A stretch of 54,013 bases of DNA from an uncultured Bacteroidia bacterium (GTDB taxonomy: Bacteria > Bacteroidota > Bacteroidia > Bacteroidales > F082). Positions 9,635 through 19,713 of this stretch are shown here, one piece after another. The stretch is taken from NCBI GenBank assembly GCA_913009755.1, contig CAJVWU010000018.1:1-54013 (forward strand), given 5' to 3'. Position numbers and translations under genes: made by a program. Every line of letters starts with the position of its first letter. Position 1 is the first letter of the stretch. The notes beneath the pieces were generated by a model. It ran no database searches, was not told where the DNA came from, and worked only from the letters and a program-made list of their open reading frames with translations.

Positions 9635-10282
9635 TTAACGGGTATCACTCCATGCCTGCGGGTCTTTCCGCCATTCCATCAGCGATTCCCTGTCGGTTTT
9701 TGTAATATAATTGCCTTTTTCCGCTTCTTTTATCAGGTTGTTGTAGTCGGAAAGGGTTATCAGTTGGCAATGGGCTTCTTTAAAATTTATTGATGCCTGG
9801 GGCAGTCCATAAGTAAAAATAGCAGCCATTCCCAATATTTGTGCTCCGGCTTGGCGAAGGGCAAAAACGGCATTCAGGCTGCTTTTTCCGGTTGACACCA
9901 GGTCTTCGATAACAACCACACTACGGCTTTTTGGCAATTCCCCTTCAATCTGGTTCGTCATGCCGTGAGATTTTTTGGCCGGCCTGACATAGACAAACGG
10001 CAACCCAAGCTCCTGTGCAACCAACACGCCTTGAGGTATGCCTGCCGTGGCTACCCCGGCAATCACATCCACACGCGGATAATGTTTTAAAACGGCATGA
10101 GTTAGTTCGTGTTTGATGTATTTCCTGATTTCAGGATAAGAAAGGGCTTTCCTGTTGTCGCAGTAAATGGGGGACTTCAGCCCCGAGGCCCAGGTAAACG
10201 GCTGCAGGGTGTCCAGTTTGATGGCCTTTATGTTCAATAGTGCCCCGGCTACATGCCGTGCTGTTTGTTCATTGTGTATCAT
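9635..10282 (-). CDS. pyrE: Orotate phosphoribosyltransferase
   Basis: The 215-residue enzyme converts orotate and PRPP to orotidine 5'-phosphate in pyrimidine synthesis. The PRPP-binding motif is VVVIEDLVSTGKSS, and the substrate and dimer regions include SPIYCDNRKALSYPEIR and GVATAGIPQGVLVA. It is divergent from the NUDIX hydrolase. A perfect -7 promoter element ends only 4 nt before the start codon, so the mRNA may be leaderless. Confidence 0.95.
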   Translation of the reverse strand: MIHNEQTARHVAGALLNIKAIKLDTLQPFTWASGLKSPIYCDNRKALSYPEIRKYIKHELTHAVLKHYPRVDVIAGVATAGIPQGVLVAQELGLPFVYVRPAKKSHGMTNQIEGELPKSRSVVVIEDLVSTGKSSLNAVFALRQAGAQILGMAAIFTYGLPQASINFKEAHCQLITLSDYNNLIKEAEKGNYITKTDRESLMEWRKDPQAWSDTR

Positions 10283-10286
10283 GGCG

Positions 10287-10294
10287 CAAACCTA
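10287..10294 (-). promoter_or_regulatory. -7 element touching the pyrE start codon
   Basis: On the minus strand TAGGTTTG matches TAnnTTTG. Transcription would be expected to begin roughly at the pyrE ATG at 10282, giving no leader. No -33 TTG is evident, so the promoter call is tentative. Confidence 0.35.
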
Positions 10295-10356
10295 CATAAA
10301 AAATGCGGTTTCCCTCCCTGTTTTTTTTGTCCGGTAATTTTGTCATAAGCAGGTTG

Positions 10357-10364
10357 TATCTTTG
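10357..10364 (+). promoter_or_regulatory. -7 promoter element of the NUDIX gene
   Basis: TATCTTTG fully matches TAnnTTTG and ends 20 nt before the ATG at 10385. No good -33 element is present at the usual distance. Confidence 0.45.
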
Positions 10365-10384
10365 CCTGGTCAATACACAAAAAT

Positions 10385-11005
10385 ATGGGACAGAATAATG
10401 ATAAGATCATAATATTTAACGGGCCGTCTGCTTTGTTTTTCGGAAAAAGACGGGACGATGAAATCGTGACAAAAGTATTGCGAATTACGAATGAGAAGGA
10501 AATGGTTGTTTTTGTTAAAGATTTTCGTGACCATCAGGATTTGGTTAATTTCATTTTGGAGGGTATGCCGCCAAAACACTTGTTCCGTCTTTTTAAAAAA
10601 TATTTCAACTATGTAAAAGCCGCAGGGGGCATAGTGAAAAACCCGGCGGGAGAATATTTATTTATCAAGCGGTTTGGTATTTGGGACCTGCCCAAAGGAA
10701 AACTGAAAAAGGGTGAAGTACCGCGGGAAGGGGCGCTGCGTGAGGTTATGGAAGAAACCGGCGTAACAGACCTGAAAACTGAAAAAAAACTGGCCAACAC
10801 GTATCATATTTATCAAAGAAACGGGAAAACCATCCTGAAAAAAACACATTGGTTCCTGATGACGGCAACAGGTAATCAACCGCTTATTCCACAAACAGCC
10901 GAAGACATTACGGAAGTTGTCTGGCTTGGCCGTGAAAACAGCCTGGCAGCCCTGAGCGAAAGCTACCGTTCGTTGCATGATATTTTATTGCCTTTTTTCC
11001 GTTGA
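10385..11005 (+). CDS. NUDIX hydrolase
   Basis: The 206-residue protein has an N-terminal part of about 75 residues without a recognised motif, then a NUDIX domain. The Nudix box begins GKLKKGE, continues through REGALREVMEETGV and has all the metal-binding glutamates. It is preceded by IWDLPKG. Such enzymes hydrolyse nucleoside diphosphates linked to another group. The exact substrate cannot be read from sequence. It lies between pyrE and coaD. Confidence 0.88.
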   Translation: MGQNNDKIIIFNGPSALFFGKRRDDEIVTKVLRITNEKEMVVFVKDFRDHQDLVNFILEGMPPKHLFRLFKKYFNYVKAAGGIVKNPAGEYLFIKRFGIWDLPKGKLKKGEVPREGALREVMEETGVTDLKTEKKLANTYHIYQRNGKTILKKTHWFLMTATGNQPLIPQTAEDITEVVWLGRENSLAALSESYRSLHDILLPFFR

Positions 11006-11047
11006 CAGGTCGGATTATGTTATTTTTATCTTTTTAAAAATCAGGTT

Positions 11048-11509
11048 ATGAAAAAAATTGCTGTTTTCCCCGGTTCTTTCGATCCCATAACATTGGGGCA
11101 TGTTTCGGTAATCAGCAGGGCGCTGCCGTTGTTCGACCGGGTAATTGTTGCCATTGGCCGGAATGTTGAAAAAAAACACATGTTCCCCATCGAACAGCGT
11201 AAGCAATGGATTGAAATGTGTTTTGAAAATGATGACAGGGTGGTTGTGGAAATGTATGAAGGACTGACCATAGATTTTTGTAAACAGAAAGGTGCCCGAT
11301 ACATTTTGCGTGGTTTGCGGACGGCTGCCGATTTTGAATTTGAAAGGGGTATCGGACAGGTTAACCGGAAACTTGCCCCGGATATTGAATCTGTATTCCT
11401 GCTTACCGAAGCTCATTTAACACCTGTCACCTCATCTATTGTGAGGGATGTAATACGGTATGGTGGCGATGTTTCGGGTATGGTTCCCGAAGTGGTTAAA
11501 ATACCTTAA
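11048..11509 (+). CDS. coaD: Pantetheine-phosphate adenylyltransferase
   Basis: The 153-residue enzyme joins ATP and 4'-phosphopantetheine to give dephospho-CoA, the fourth step of coenzyme A synthesis. The N-terminal nucleotidyltransferase motif is FPGSFDPITLGHVSVI with the TxGH signature. Later conserved pieces are ILRGLRTAADFEFE and the STSSIVRD-like TSSIVRDV. Length is normal for the family. Confidence 0.95.
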   Translation: MKKIAVFPGSFDPITLGHVSVISRALPLFDRVIVAIGRNVEKKHMFPIEQRKQWIEMCFENDDRVVVEMYEGLTIDFCKQKGARYILRGLRTAADFEFERGIGQVNRKLAPDIESVFLLTEAHLTPVTSSIVRDVIRYGGDVSGMVPEVVKIP

Positions 11510-11556
11510 ACTGCTTTTTTGAAACAATACGAACCGATTTAAGGCGTTAACGGGTC

Positions 11557-13002
11557 ATGAATAGAAAAAACCGGAAATATTTATCTTTTTCCCCTGCCCG
11601 GATACTCGTTCTGTGTGCCTTATTTTCAGGGACATTACCGCTTTTTTCACAAACAGCCCTGGTCAAAGGTAAAGCCGAAGGACAGCCAAATGAACTGGTC
11701 AGGGTGATTGTGTATGCCGACCAGTTTTCAAAGTTGCCCAAAACACTTGCATCAGCCTATACCGACAATAACGGGTTGTTTGAATTAAAACCGGAAATCA
11801 AACAAACCGACTTTGCCTTTTTGGCCCTGGGGCTTAAAAAAGGTGAGTTTTATCTGAAACCGGAAGCCGGTTATCAATTCCTGATACCTAAAGATACGAC
11901 CGAAAACAGGGGTTCTGTTTTTGACCGGCTTCCCTTACAGTTTACGCTAAAAGCATACGACGGCGGGCTGGCCGATGATATCGGTAATTTTAATGTGGAA
12001 TACAACACTTTTATTTATCAGAATTCAAACAAGATCTACCACGGGCGTGATAAACGTTTTGTTACGGATTTTATCAACAAGGTCAATTTGCAGTATGATT
12101 CGCTTGAAGATGAATACGTTAAAAACTATGTTAAATACTCGTTGATTTCGTTGCAATGGGTGGGCAGAATGATGACAAGTGACTCGGTTATTTCTGCTTT
12201 TTTTGTCAACCAGCCCATTTTATATCATAACATACAGTACACCGAGTTTTTTACCGACCTGTTTCAGAGTTACTTCGGTTATCAAAAAATATTCTCTTAC
12301 AGCGAAATAGTAGGGGCTATCAATAGCGGGAAAGGCTTTCAGGCCGTTGATGAACTTTTAAAAAGGCAGGAAAACCTGGCCCGGGATGATCAGTTGCGTG
12401 AACTGATCGGTATTTTTCTGATCGCACGAAAATATTATAGTGCTGATGTCATCAGAGGCAGGGCAATCAGCCTGTTAAAAGAAATAGCACAAAACAGCCG
12501 TTTTGAAGAAAACAGAAATGTTGCCGGCAATTACATCATTAAACTAAGATGGCTTGAGCCGGGGACACCTGCGCCCGCTTTCTCGTTAAAAGATGCATCC
12601 GGAAAACAGGTTAGTTTATCTGAATTGAGTAACAAAGTGCTGCTTATTTCTTTCTTCCGATCCGATTGCAAAATATGTCTTGAACAACTGGCCGGCCTTC
12701 AGACAATTCAAAAAAAGTTTGGAAACAAACTTAAAATGGTTACACTGGTTTACGGCAAAGAATTTAATAATGCGGTTCAATATGCCAACGACCGGAATAT
12801 CAGCTGGCCTTTTTTGAACATTGAGAACAACATCCTGTTGCTTGAAGCATACAATATCAGGGCTTATCCCACCTATATAATCGTAAAACCCGGGGGTAAC
12901 ATCGCCATGGCAAACGCGCCCATGCCTGATGAAAACCTGGAATTATATATAAGGAGATATATTAATGAATCCGAAAAAAACAGCAGCAACGGATCGCATT
13001 GA
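11557..13002 (+). CDS. Exported TlpA/AhpC-like thioredoxin-fold protein
   Basis: The 481-residue protein begins with a signal peptide (about residues 15-29, ending ...LFSQT). A DUF4369-like beta-rich region (GKAEGQPNELVRVIVYADQF) and a long helical middle follow. The C-terminal thioredoxin domain starts near residue 333 (PGTPAPAFSLKDASGKQVSL). Its CxxC is unusual, SDCKIC (Cys371 and Cys374), instead of WCxxC. It probably acts as a periplasmic thiol-disulfide oxidoreductase. The partner proteins are unknown. Confidence 0.82.
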   Translation: MNRKNRKYLSFSPARILVLCALFSGTLPLFSQTALVKGKAEGQPNELVRVIVYADQFSKLPKTLASAYTDNNGLFELKPEIKQTDFAFLALGLKKGEFYLKPEAGYQFLIPKDTTENRGSVFDRLPLQFTLKAYDGGLADDIGNFNVEYNTFIYQNSNKIYHGRDKRFVTDFINKVNLQYDSLEDEYVKNYVKYSLISLQWVGRMMTSDSVISAFFVNQPILYHNIQYTEFFTDLFQSYFGYQKIFSYSEIVGAINSGKGFQAVDELLKRQENLARDDQLRELIGIFLIARKYYSADVIRGRAISLLKEIAQNSRFEENRNVAGNYIIKLRWLEPGTPAPAFSLKDASGKQVSLSELSNKVLLISFFRSDCKICLEQLAGLQTIQKKFGNKLKMVTLVYGKEFNNAVQYANDRNISWPFLNIENNILLLEAYNIRAYPTYIIVKPGGNIAMANAPMPDENLELYIRRYINESEKNSSNGSH

Positions 13003-13028
13003 ATCGTTTCTTGTATTTTTAATTCGAT

Positions 13029-13036
13029 TACCTTTG
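13029..13036 (+). promoter_or_regulatory. -7 promoter element of secA
   Basis: TACCTTTG fully matches TAnnTTTG, 75 nt upstream of the secA ATG. The -33 region has TTTC rather than TTTG. Confidence 0.45.
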
Positions 13037-13110
13037 CAATCCCTTTTACAATACAAAAAAACGCATTGGAATAGTTATTGATAAACAACATGGTTTAACG
13101 AAATATAAGC

Positions 13111-16100
13111 ATGGCAAAATTTTTGAAAAAATTATTGGGTGATAAGGCAACCAGGGATTTAAAAGTCGTGAAGCCCATAGTTGAAAAAATTCAGGAAGCT
13201 TACAAAACCATCAGCCTGCTGAGCAATGATGAGTTGCGTGAAAAAACCCATGAATTTAAGCAACGTATTGCCGAAGCAATTGCAGAATACCAGAAGGAAA
13301 CAGAGGCCCTCAAACAAAAAATTGAGGATGAGCACGACATGGATATCAATGAAAAGGAAAAGTTGTATGAATCCATTGATAAGCTTGAGAACCAGATTTA
13401 TGAAAAAACCCAGCAGGTGCTCGATGAGATTCTCCCTGAAGCCTTCTCCGTGATGAAAGAAACAGCAAAAAGGTTCGTCGAAAATGAAAAGGTGGAAGTT
13501 ACTGCCAATGATTTCGACCGTTATCTTGCCGCTAAGATGGATAATGTAAATATTGAGGGTGACAAAGCTTATTACGACAATCAATGGATGGCGGGTGGCA
13601 ACCTGATCACGTGGGATATGGTTCATTATGATGTGCAGTTGATCGGTGGCATTGTTTTGCACCAGGGAAAAATTGCCGAAATGGCCACCGGTGAAGGAAA
13701 AACGCTTGTGGCTACCTTGCCTGTTTACCTGAATGCTTTACCAGGAAAAGGGGTTCATATCGTTACGGTGAACGACTATCTGGCCCGGCGCGACAGCGAA
13801 TGGATGGGAATGCTTTATATGTTTCATGGTTTGAAAGTGGATTGTATTGACAATCATCAACCCAATTCCACCGAACGCCGGAACGCTTATCTTGCCGATG
13901 TAACTTTTGGGACGAACAATGAATTTGGCTTTGATTACCTCCGTGACAATATGACAGGAGACCCCAATGAACTGGTGCAAAGGGCACATAATTATACCAT
14001 TGTTGATGAAGTGGACTCGGTTCTGATTGATGATGCACGGACGCCATTGATTATTTCAGGTCCCACACCCAAAGGCGACAACCAGGAATTTGATGTGTTG
14101 AAACCGGATGTTCAAAAATTGTACAGTGCCCAAAAAAGCCTGGTTTCATCCCTTCTGGTCGAGGCAAAAGCCTTGTTGAAAGAGCGTTCAGGCTCTGACA
14201 ATGTAAAAAAAGCCGGAGACCTTTTGTTCACGGCATACCGGGGGTTGCCCAAAAATAAAGCGCTAATCAAATTCCTGAGCGAAGAAGGCAATAAAAAACT
14301 TGTTCAGAAAACCGAAAATTTTTATCTGCAGGAACAGGCAAAGAATATGCACGTCATTGATGATGAACTCTTTTTTGTGATTGAAGAGCAACAAAACTCG
14401 GTTAACCTTTCCGAGAAAGGCATTGACCTGTTGTCGGAGTCGTATGAAGATCCCAATTTCTTTATCCTGCCTGATATCAACCTGCGTATTCACGAACTGG
14501 AAAAACAAAACCTTCCCGAAAAAACATTTCTTGAAAAGAAAAGTGAAATCATCATGGATTATGCGGTGAAAGCCGAACGTGTGCATACAGTCCACCAGTT
14601 GCTGAAAGCTTATACCCTGTTTGAAAAAGACATAGAATATGTCATTATGGACAACAAAATCAAGATAGTGGATGAGCAAACCGGGCGTGTCATGGAAGGC
14701 CGGCGTTATTCCGACGGCCTGCACCAGGCCATCGAAGCCAAAGAAAATGTGAAAGTTGAAGCAGCTACGCAAACTTATGCCACCATTACACTCCAGAATT
14801 ATTTCAGGATGTATAAAAAACTGGCCGGGATGACGGGTACTGCCGAAACAGAAGCCGGCGAGCTTTGGGATATTTACAAACTGGATGTTATTGTTATCCC
14901 GACCAATAAACCGATTGTGCGGGATGACCACCAGGATCTTGTTTATAAAACAAAACGGGAAAAATACAACGCCGTAATTGATGATATTGAAAACCTGGTA
15001 AAAGCAGGAAGGCCGGTATTGGTCGGGACTACCTCAGTTGAAACTTCCGAACTTTTAAGCCGGATGCTTCAGCGGAAGCATATTGAACACAATGTACTCA
15101 ACGCGAAACTTCACCAAAGGGAAGCTCAGATCGTAAAAGAAGCCGGACAGGCAAGTATGGTAACCATTGCCACCAACATGGCAGGCCGTGGTACCGACAT
15201 CAAACTGGGGCCCGGTGTGAAAGAAGCCGGAGGGCTGGCCATTGTGGGTACCGAACGTCACGAATCAAGACGGGTTGACCGTCAGTTGCGTGGCCGTGCC
15301 GGACGTCAGGGTGACCCGGGAAGCTCCCAGTTTTTTGTTTCCCTGGAAGACGACCTGATGCGTATGTTCGGCTCGGGACGGATTGCCGGAATTATGGACC
15401 GCCTCGGCCTCGAAGAAGGTGAAGTGATTCAGCATTCCATGATCACCAAATCCATCGAAAGGGCTCAGAGAAAGGTTGAAGAAAACAACTTTGGCATCCG
15501 TAAACGTTTGCTTGAGTTTGATGATGTGATGAACGTGCAGCGTGAGGTGATCTATAAAAAACGCCGCCATGCTTTGTTTGGTGACCGTTTATCAGTGGAT
15601 GTTTCCAACATGCTTTATGATTTGTGTGAACAGATTGTTGCCGACTATCAGGAAGACCGTGATTTTGAAGGTTTCCGTATGGAACTGTACAAAAGCCTTG
15701 CCACCGAGTCACCTGTCGATGAAAAAGAATTCCTTGCCATAAACAGCGATGAACTTACTCAGAAGTTGTTTGAAAAAGTGTATAAAAATTATGTTGAAAA
15801 ACGTAATTCCCTGGCTCAAAAAACATATCCTATCATTAAAAATGTATATGAAAACCAGAGCCAGTTCGAAAACATCGCCATCCCTTTTACTGACGGGATA
15901 AAAAATGTGCAGATTGTTGTCAACATGAAAAAAGCAGTGGAGTCGGAAGGGAAAGAAGTTCCGCTGGCTTTTGAAAAGGGGATCACCCTGGCCACCATTG
16001 ATGATGCCTGGAAAGAGCAACTTCGTGAAATGGATGACCTGAAACAATCGGTTCAAAATGCAAGTTACGAGCAGAAAGACCCTTTGCTGATCTATAAATT

Positions 16101-16410
16101 TGAATCTTTCGAATTGTTTAAAAAGATGATCCAGAAAGTGAACCTCGAAGTGGATTCATTCCTGATAAAAGGGGATATCTATCTGCAAGACGAATCGGAA
16201 GTTCGTGAAGCCCAGGCACCAAAAGGACTCGACCGTTCCCAAATGCGTGAGGAACGCGGGGATATGCTTTCGCAGGCTCACAGCGATACCCAGACACAGG
16301 TTAAGACCCGGCCTGTTAAAGTAGAGAAGAAAGTAGGCCGCAATGACCCGTGCCCCTGCGGAAGCGGAAAGAAATACAAACACTGCCACGGACGGGTGGG
16401 AGTGAATTAA
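13111..16410 (+). CDS. secA: Preprotein translocase ATPase SecA
   Basis: The 1099-residue motor drives protein export through SecYEG. It is longer than E. coli SecA (901 residues), as usual in Bacteroidota, with extra sequence inside the first half (about residues 340-430). Walker A is MATGEGKT (191-198), the DEAD-like motif is [18 protein letters not shown], motif II-type helicase elements include [12 protein letters not shown] and [14 protein letters not shown], and a C-terminal zinc finger has Cys1081, Cys1083, Cys1092 and His1093 for SecB or ribosome contact. Intact. Confidence 0.97.
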   Translation: MAKFLKKLLGDKATRDLKVVKPIVEKIQEAYKTISLLSNDELREKTHEFKQRIAEAIAEYQKETEALKQKIEDEHDMDINEKEKLYESIDKLENQIYEKTQQVLDEILPEAFSVMKETAKRFVENEKVEVTANDFDRYLAAKMDNVNIEGDKAYYDNQWMAGGNLITWDMVHYDVQLIGGIVLHQGKIAEMATGEGKTLVATLPVYLNALPGKGVHIVTVNDYLARRDSEWMGMLYMFHGLKVDCIDNHQPNSTERRNAYLADVTFGTNNEFGFDYLRDNMTGDPNELVQRAHNYTIVDEVDSVLIDDARTPLIISGPTPKGDNQEFDVLKPDVQKLYSAQKSLVSSLLVEAKALLKERSGSDNVKKAGDLLFTAYRGLPKNKALIKFLSEEGNKKLVQKTENFYLQEQAKNMHVIDDELFFVIEEQQNSVNLSEKGIDLLSESYEDPNFFILPDINLRIHELEKQNLPEKTFLEKKSEIIMDYAVKAERVHTVHQLLKAYTLFEKDIEYVIMDNKIKIVDEQTGRVMEGRRYSDGLHQAIEAKENVKVEAATQTYATITLQNYFRMYKKLAGMTGTAETEAGELWDIYKLDVIVIPTNKPIVRDDHQDLVYKTKREKYNAVIDDIENLVKAGRPVLVGTTSVETSELLSRMLQRKHIEHNVLNAKLHQREAQIVKEAGQASMVTIATNMAGRGTDIKLGPGVKEAGGLAIVGTERHESRRVDRQLRGRAGRQGDPGSSQFFVSLEDDLMRMFGSGRIAGIMDRLGLEEGEVIQHSMITKSIERAQRKVEENNFGIRKRLLEFDDVMNVQREVIYKKRRHALFGDRLSVDVSNMLYDLCEQIVADYQEDRDFEGFRMELYKSLATESPVDEKEFLAINSDELTQKLFEKVYKNYVEKRNSLAQKTYPIIKNVYENQSQFENIAIPFTDGIKNVQIVVNMKKAVESEGKEVPLAFEKGITLATIDDAWKEQLREMDDLKQSVQNASYEQKDPLLIYKFESFELFKKMIQKVNLEVDSFLIKGDIYLQDESEVREAQAPKGLDRSQMREERGDMLSQAHSDTQTQVKTRPVKVEKKVGRNDPCPCGSGKKYKHCHGRVGVN

Positions 16411-16513
16411 TGATCGGTTTTTTAGGGTGTGAGAACCGGCGATTCTTAGTTGGTTTTATAATTTTTTTTTTTGAATAATTTTTCATTGATACCGTAATCA
16501 AAGATTTTCGGGT

Positions 16514-16521
16514 TATATTTG
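16514..16521 (+). promoter_or_regulatory. -7 promoter element of the patatin gene
   Basis: TATATTTG matches TAnnTTTG and ends 29 nt before the ATG at 16551. A weak stem (AACCGG with TTGGTT) followed by a T-tract at about 16431-16472 may end the secA transcript just before it. Confidence 0.4.
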
Positions 16522-16550
16522 TTTTTCAAATCTAATACGGAAAAACCAAC

Positions 16551-18824
16551 ATGATCCTGAAAAAATATTCTTGTCTGTTTATTGTTACCTTGTTATTAAG
16601 TGGTTTTGTTTTAACAACATCAGCCCAAACCCTCCCCACTGAAAACCCGAAGCCCGAAAGGCCGAAAGTGGGTCTGATTATGAGCGGGGGCGGGGCCAAA
16701 GGGTTTGCCTATATCGGGATGCTGAAGGTGCTTCAGGAAGTGGGGCTTGAGGTGGATTATATCGGAGGCACAAGCATAGGCAGCATCGTTGCGGGATTTT
16801 ATGCCATGGGGTATTCCCCCGATTCCATGGTTTCCTATATCAGGGCACAGGACTGGGATGCCGTGCTTACCGATAAAATTGCCAGAAAATACATAGCTTA
16901 CGAAGAAAAAGAATTCGGGGATAATTACATCCTTGCCTTACCGATTAACAAAAAAAAGATATCCATCCAGGCCTCCATGTACGAAGGTCAGGAGGTCAAC
17001 CTGCTGTTGGACCGCTATTTCTCTGCTGCTTACAAAAAACGTAATTTTCGTAAATTGCAAACTCCTTTTGTTTGCGTGGCTACCGACCTGCTCACCGGTG
17101 AAGCCGTCCCCCTGACCACAGGATATCTGCCCTGGGCCATCAGGGCAAGTATGTCAATCCCCGGATATTTTTCCACGGTAAAATACGACAACAAGTATTT
17201 GGTGGATGGTGGCGTAGTGGATAACTATCCGGTAAATCAGGTATTGAAAATGGGCGCCAATTATATTGTGGGGCTTGATGTTCAGCAGGGCCTGGTCAAG
17301 TCAATTGATGACCTCAATACAATCCCGGCCGTCATTGACCAGCTTGTTTCGTTTCACCGGGTCCGTGCCAATGAAGAAGGCTATAAAAAGACAAACCTGT
17401 ACATCAACATCCCCATGCCTTATAAAACCATGGACTTCGATAGTTACGATTCCATCATTGCCATTGGCGAAAAAACGGGCAGGGAGCATTATGCCGAATT
17501 GAAATCGCTGGCCGATTCATTGAATGCCATTGAATACCGTCCCCTCAAAAAATATAATTCCAGACCGCTGGATTCGATTTACATTGATAGTGTTGTTGTG
17601 GAAGGGAACAAAAGGATATCGGATGCTTATTTTGAGAATTCTTTCGGTCAATATAAAAACTCAACGGTTTATATTAATGACCTGGAAACAGAAATACGTA
17701 TTGTTTATGGTACAAAATTCTTTTCGCTCATATCCTATGAATTCAGGGAAAATAAAGAAGGGGGAACAGACCTTATTATTTCCGTTAAGGAAGCCGATCC
17801 CGGTTACCTGGCCGTAGGCGCACATTATAACGGTGATTACTCGGTAGGCATCTTATTGAACGGGACATTCAGGAATGTGCTGGGGAAAAACTCTAAAATA
17901 TTTGTTAATCTCATCATTGGACCGAATGTTTTTTTCAGGGGACTGTATATGAAAGATAACGGGGCAAAACCAGGTTATGGCGCCAAAATAGAAATTTATT
18001 CCTTTGGCTTTAAAGATTACGAAGGGAACGAACTGATCGGAAGGATTAATTTCACCAATTTCAAAGCGTCTGCTTTTACCCGTTCCATTTTGAAAAACAG
18101 GTATAGTTTTCGTGTAGGGGGAAACTTTGAATATTTCAGGTTCAAGTCGAAACTTAAGTCCGAAGACATTGATTCCATTAGCGATTATAACAGTTATGGC
18201 AATATTTATTTTGCTTTCAATTCGGATACACGGAACCGCTCCTACCTTTCAACCAAAGGGTCTGTTTCCGAATTAAGGGTGGAATATGTCGTGCCCTTTG
18301 CAAAAAACTGGGTGCAGGATTTTTTCTCCAATTCCCTGGTTTTCTGGTTAAATTACAACCAAAACATCCCGTTGAACAAGCGATGGACATTCAAACCGGG
18401 GGTGTTTCTCGGTGGCACTTATGTAAAAGGGCTCCCGACTTATTCCGACCAGCCCCACCTGAATTTCAGATTGGCACCTGCACAACACTGGTTTTATATG
18501 GGGGGACTGACTTCCAAAAATTATGTGCACGGTTTCCAGCCGTTTACGGGGGTACAGTACATTCAAAGGTATGGACAGTATATGGCGATCTTAAGGGCAA
18601 AAATCCAGTATAACTTTTACAAGAAACTCTATTTCACCTTACGCGGGGATGTGGGATCTGTCGAATGGTATGTGGAGAATGTTTTTGACCCTGCCAATTA
18701 TGTTGCAGGTTATGGCGCAACGGTAAGCTACGATAGCTTTATCGGCCCTGTGGAATTATCGGTTATGGGATCAAATATTTATCCGGGCGTTTCATTTTTT
18801 ATCAATATCGGCTTCTGGTTCTGA
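16551..18824 (+). CDS. Patatin-like phospholipase fused to a BamA-like outer-membrane barrel
   Basis: The 757-residue protein has a signal peptide (to about residue 25, TSAQ). The patatin domain contains the oxyanion loop GGGAKG (46-51), the nucleophile Ser75 in GTSIGS, and Asp219 in VDGGVVDNYP. A POTRA-like segment (IDSVVVEGNKRISDAYF, from about residue 343) follows. The C-terminal half is a BamA/D15-like beta-barrel ending with Phe (INIGFWF). The layout resembles type Vd autotransporters such as PlpD, so the lipase domain is probably held or exposed at the outer membrane. No partner gene is adjacent. Confidence 0.9.
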   Translation: MILKKYSCLFIVTLLLSGFVLTTSAQTLPTENPKPERPKVGLIMSGGGAKGFAYIGMLKVLQEVGLEVDYIGGTSIGSIVAGFYAMGYSPDSMVSYIRAQDWDAVLTDKIARKYIAYEEKEFGDNYILALPINKKKISIQASMYEGQEVNLLLDRYFSAAYKKRNFRKLQTPFVCVATDLLTGEAVPLTTGYLPWAIRASMSIPGYFSTVKYDNKYLVDGGVVDNYPVNQVLKMGANYIVGLDVQQGLVKSIDDLNTIPAVIDQLVSFHRVRANEEGYKKTNLYINIPMPYKTMDFDSYDSIIAIGEKTGREHYAELKSLADSLNAIEYRPLKKYNSRPLDSIYIDSVVVEGNKRISDAYFENSFGQYKNSTVYINDLETEIRIVYGTKFFSLISYEFRENKEGGTDLIISVKEADPGYLAVGAHYNGDYSVGILLNGTFRNVLGKNSKIFVNLIIGPNVFFRGLYMKDNGAKPGYGAKIEIYSFGFKDYEGNELIGRINFTNFKASAFTRSILKNRYSFRVGGNFEYFRFKSKLKSEDIDSISDYNSYGNIYFAFNSDTRNRSYLSTKGSVSELRVEYVVPFAKNWVQDFFSNSLVFWLNYNQNIPLNKRWTFKPGVFLGGTYVKGLPTYSDQPHLNFRLAPAQHWFYMGGLTSKNYVHGFQPFTGVQYIQRYGQYMAILRAKIQYNFYKKLYFTLRGDVGSVEWYVENVFDPANYVAGYGATVSYDSFIGPVELSVMGSNIYPGVSFFINIGFWF

Positions 18825-18916
18825 TTGAAAAAAGATAATTTAGCAAGCGAATAGATAACGGTTTGAAATAGTTATTCTATTTTGAACGTTGTGAAATTAA
18901 TTAAAAATCCGTTCTC

Positions 18917-19669
18917 ATGATGAAATATACAAGGATTCTGCTGAAATTAAGTGGTGAAGCCCTGATGGGTAAACAAAATTACGGTATTGACCCCCAACGG
19001 CTTTCCGACTATGTTGATGAAATCAAACAGGTTGTTGAGCACAAAGTCCAGGTAGCCATTGTTATAGGTGGCGGTAATATCTTTCGCGGGCTTCAGGGTA
19101 CCGGTCACGGTTACGACAGGGTTCAGGGCGATTACATGGGGATGCTGGCTACCGTTATCAATTCGCTGGCCTTGCAGGCGGAACTGGAAAAAAAGGGGAT
19201 GAGAACAAAACTGCTTTCCGGATTGCCGGTGGAGCCGGTTGCCGAAGCCGTCAGTGGGTATAAAGCCATCCGGCACCTTGATGACGGTAATGTTGTTATC
19301 CTGGCAGGTGGGACAGGGAATCCGTTTTTTACAACTGACAGCGCCTCGGCTCTGCGCGGTATAGAAATCAATGCGGATGTGTTGCTGAAAGGAACCCGGG
19401 TTGACGGTGTTTATTCGGCTGACCCGGAAAAAGACACTAGTGCCGTCAAGTTCGATACCCTGACTTTTGACGAAGCGTATGAAAAGAACCTTAAAATAAT
19501 GGATATGACGGCATTTACGCTGTGCAGGGAAAATGATCTGCCGGTTCTGGTCTTTAATATGAACGAGAAAGGTAATCTGTTAAAAGTTGTTGAGGGAGAG
19601 AACGTAGGCACACTGGTTAATAACCGGAAAAAAGAGGAAGAAAACCAAGATTTGAAATTGTTTGAGTAA
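18917..19669 (+). CDS. pyrH: UMP kinase
   Basis: The 250-residue amino-acid-kinase-fold enzyme phosphorylates UMP. The start MMKYTRILLKLSGEALMG gives the ATP-binding KLSGEAL motif. GGGNIFRG, DYMGMLATVINSLALQ and the ADVLLKGTRVDGVY loop are all family-typical. Translation could begin at either of two adjacent ATGs (18917 or 18920). A charged tail of about 12 residues extends past the usual end. It is followed by frr, the usual pairing. Confidence 0.95.
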   Translation: MMKYTRILLKLSGEALMGKQNYGIDPQRLSDYVDEIKQVVEHKVQVAIVIGGGNIFRGLQGTGHGYDRVQGDYMGMLATVINSLALQAELEKKGMRTKLLSGLPVEPVAEAVSGYKAIRHLDDGNVVILAGGTGNPFFTTDSASALRGIEINADVLLKGTRVDGVYSADPEKDTSAVKFDTLTFDEAYEKNLKIMDMTAFTLCRENDLPVLVFNMNEKGNLLKVVEGENVGTLVNNRKKEEENQDLKLFE

Positions 19670-19692
19670 ATGATTAATTAATATTACATTTG
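19661..19692 (+). promoter_or_regulatory. Promoter of frr with -33 and -7 elements
   Basis: TTTG (19661-19664) and TACATTTG (19685-19692) are separated by 20 nt, a very good match to the Bacteroidota sigma-ABfr type promoter. The -33 part lies inside the last codons of pyrH, so frr can be transcribed apart from pyrH. The frr ATG is 22 nt downstream. Confidence 0.65.
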
Positions 19693-19713
19693 CGATACAA
19701 AAATTAAAATGTT

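Noticed and set aside
14263-14931. 222-codon minus-strand frame inside secA
   Set aside because: It lies wholly antisense to the conserved secA coding region and is rich in Phe/His/Ile, typical of an antisense shadow.
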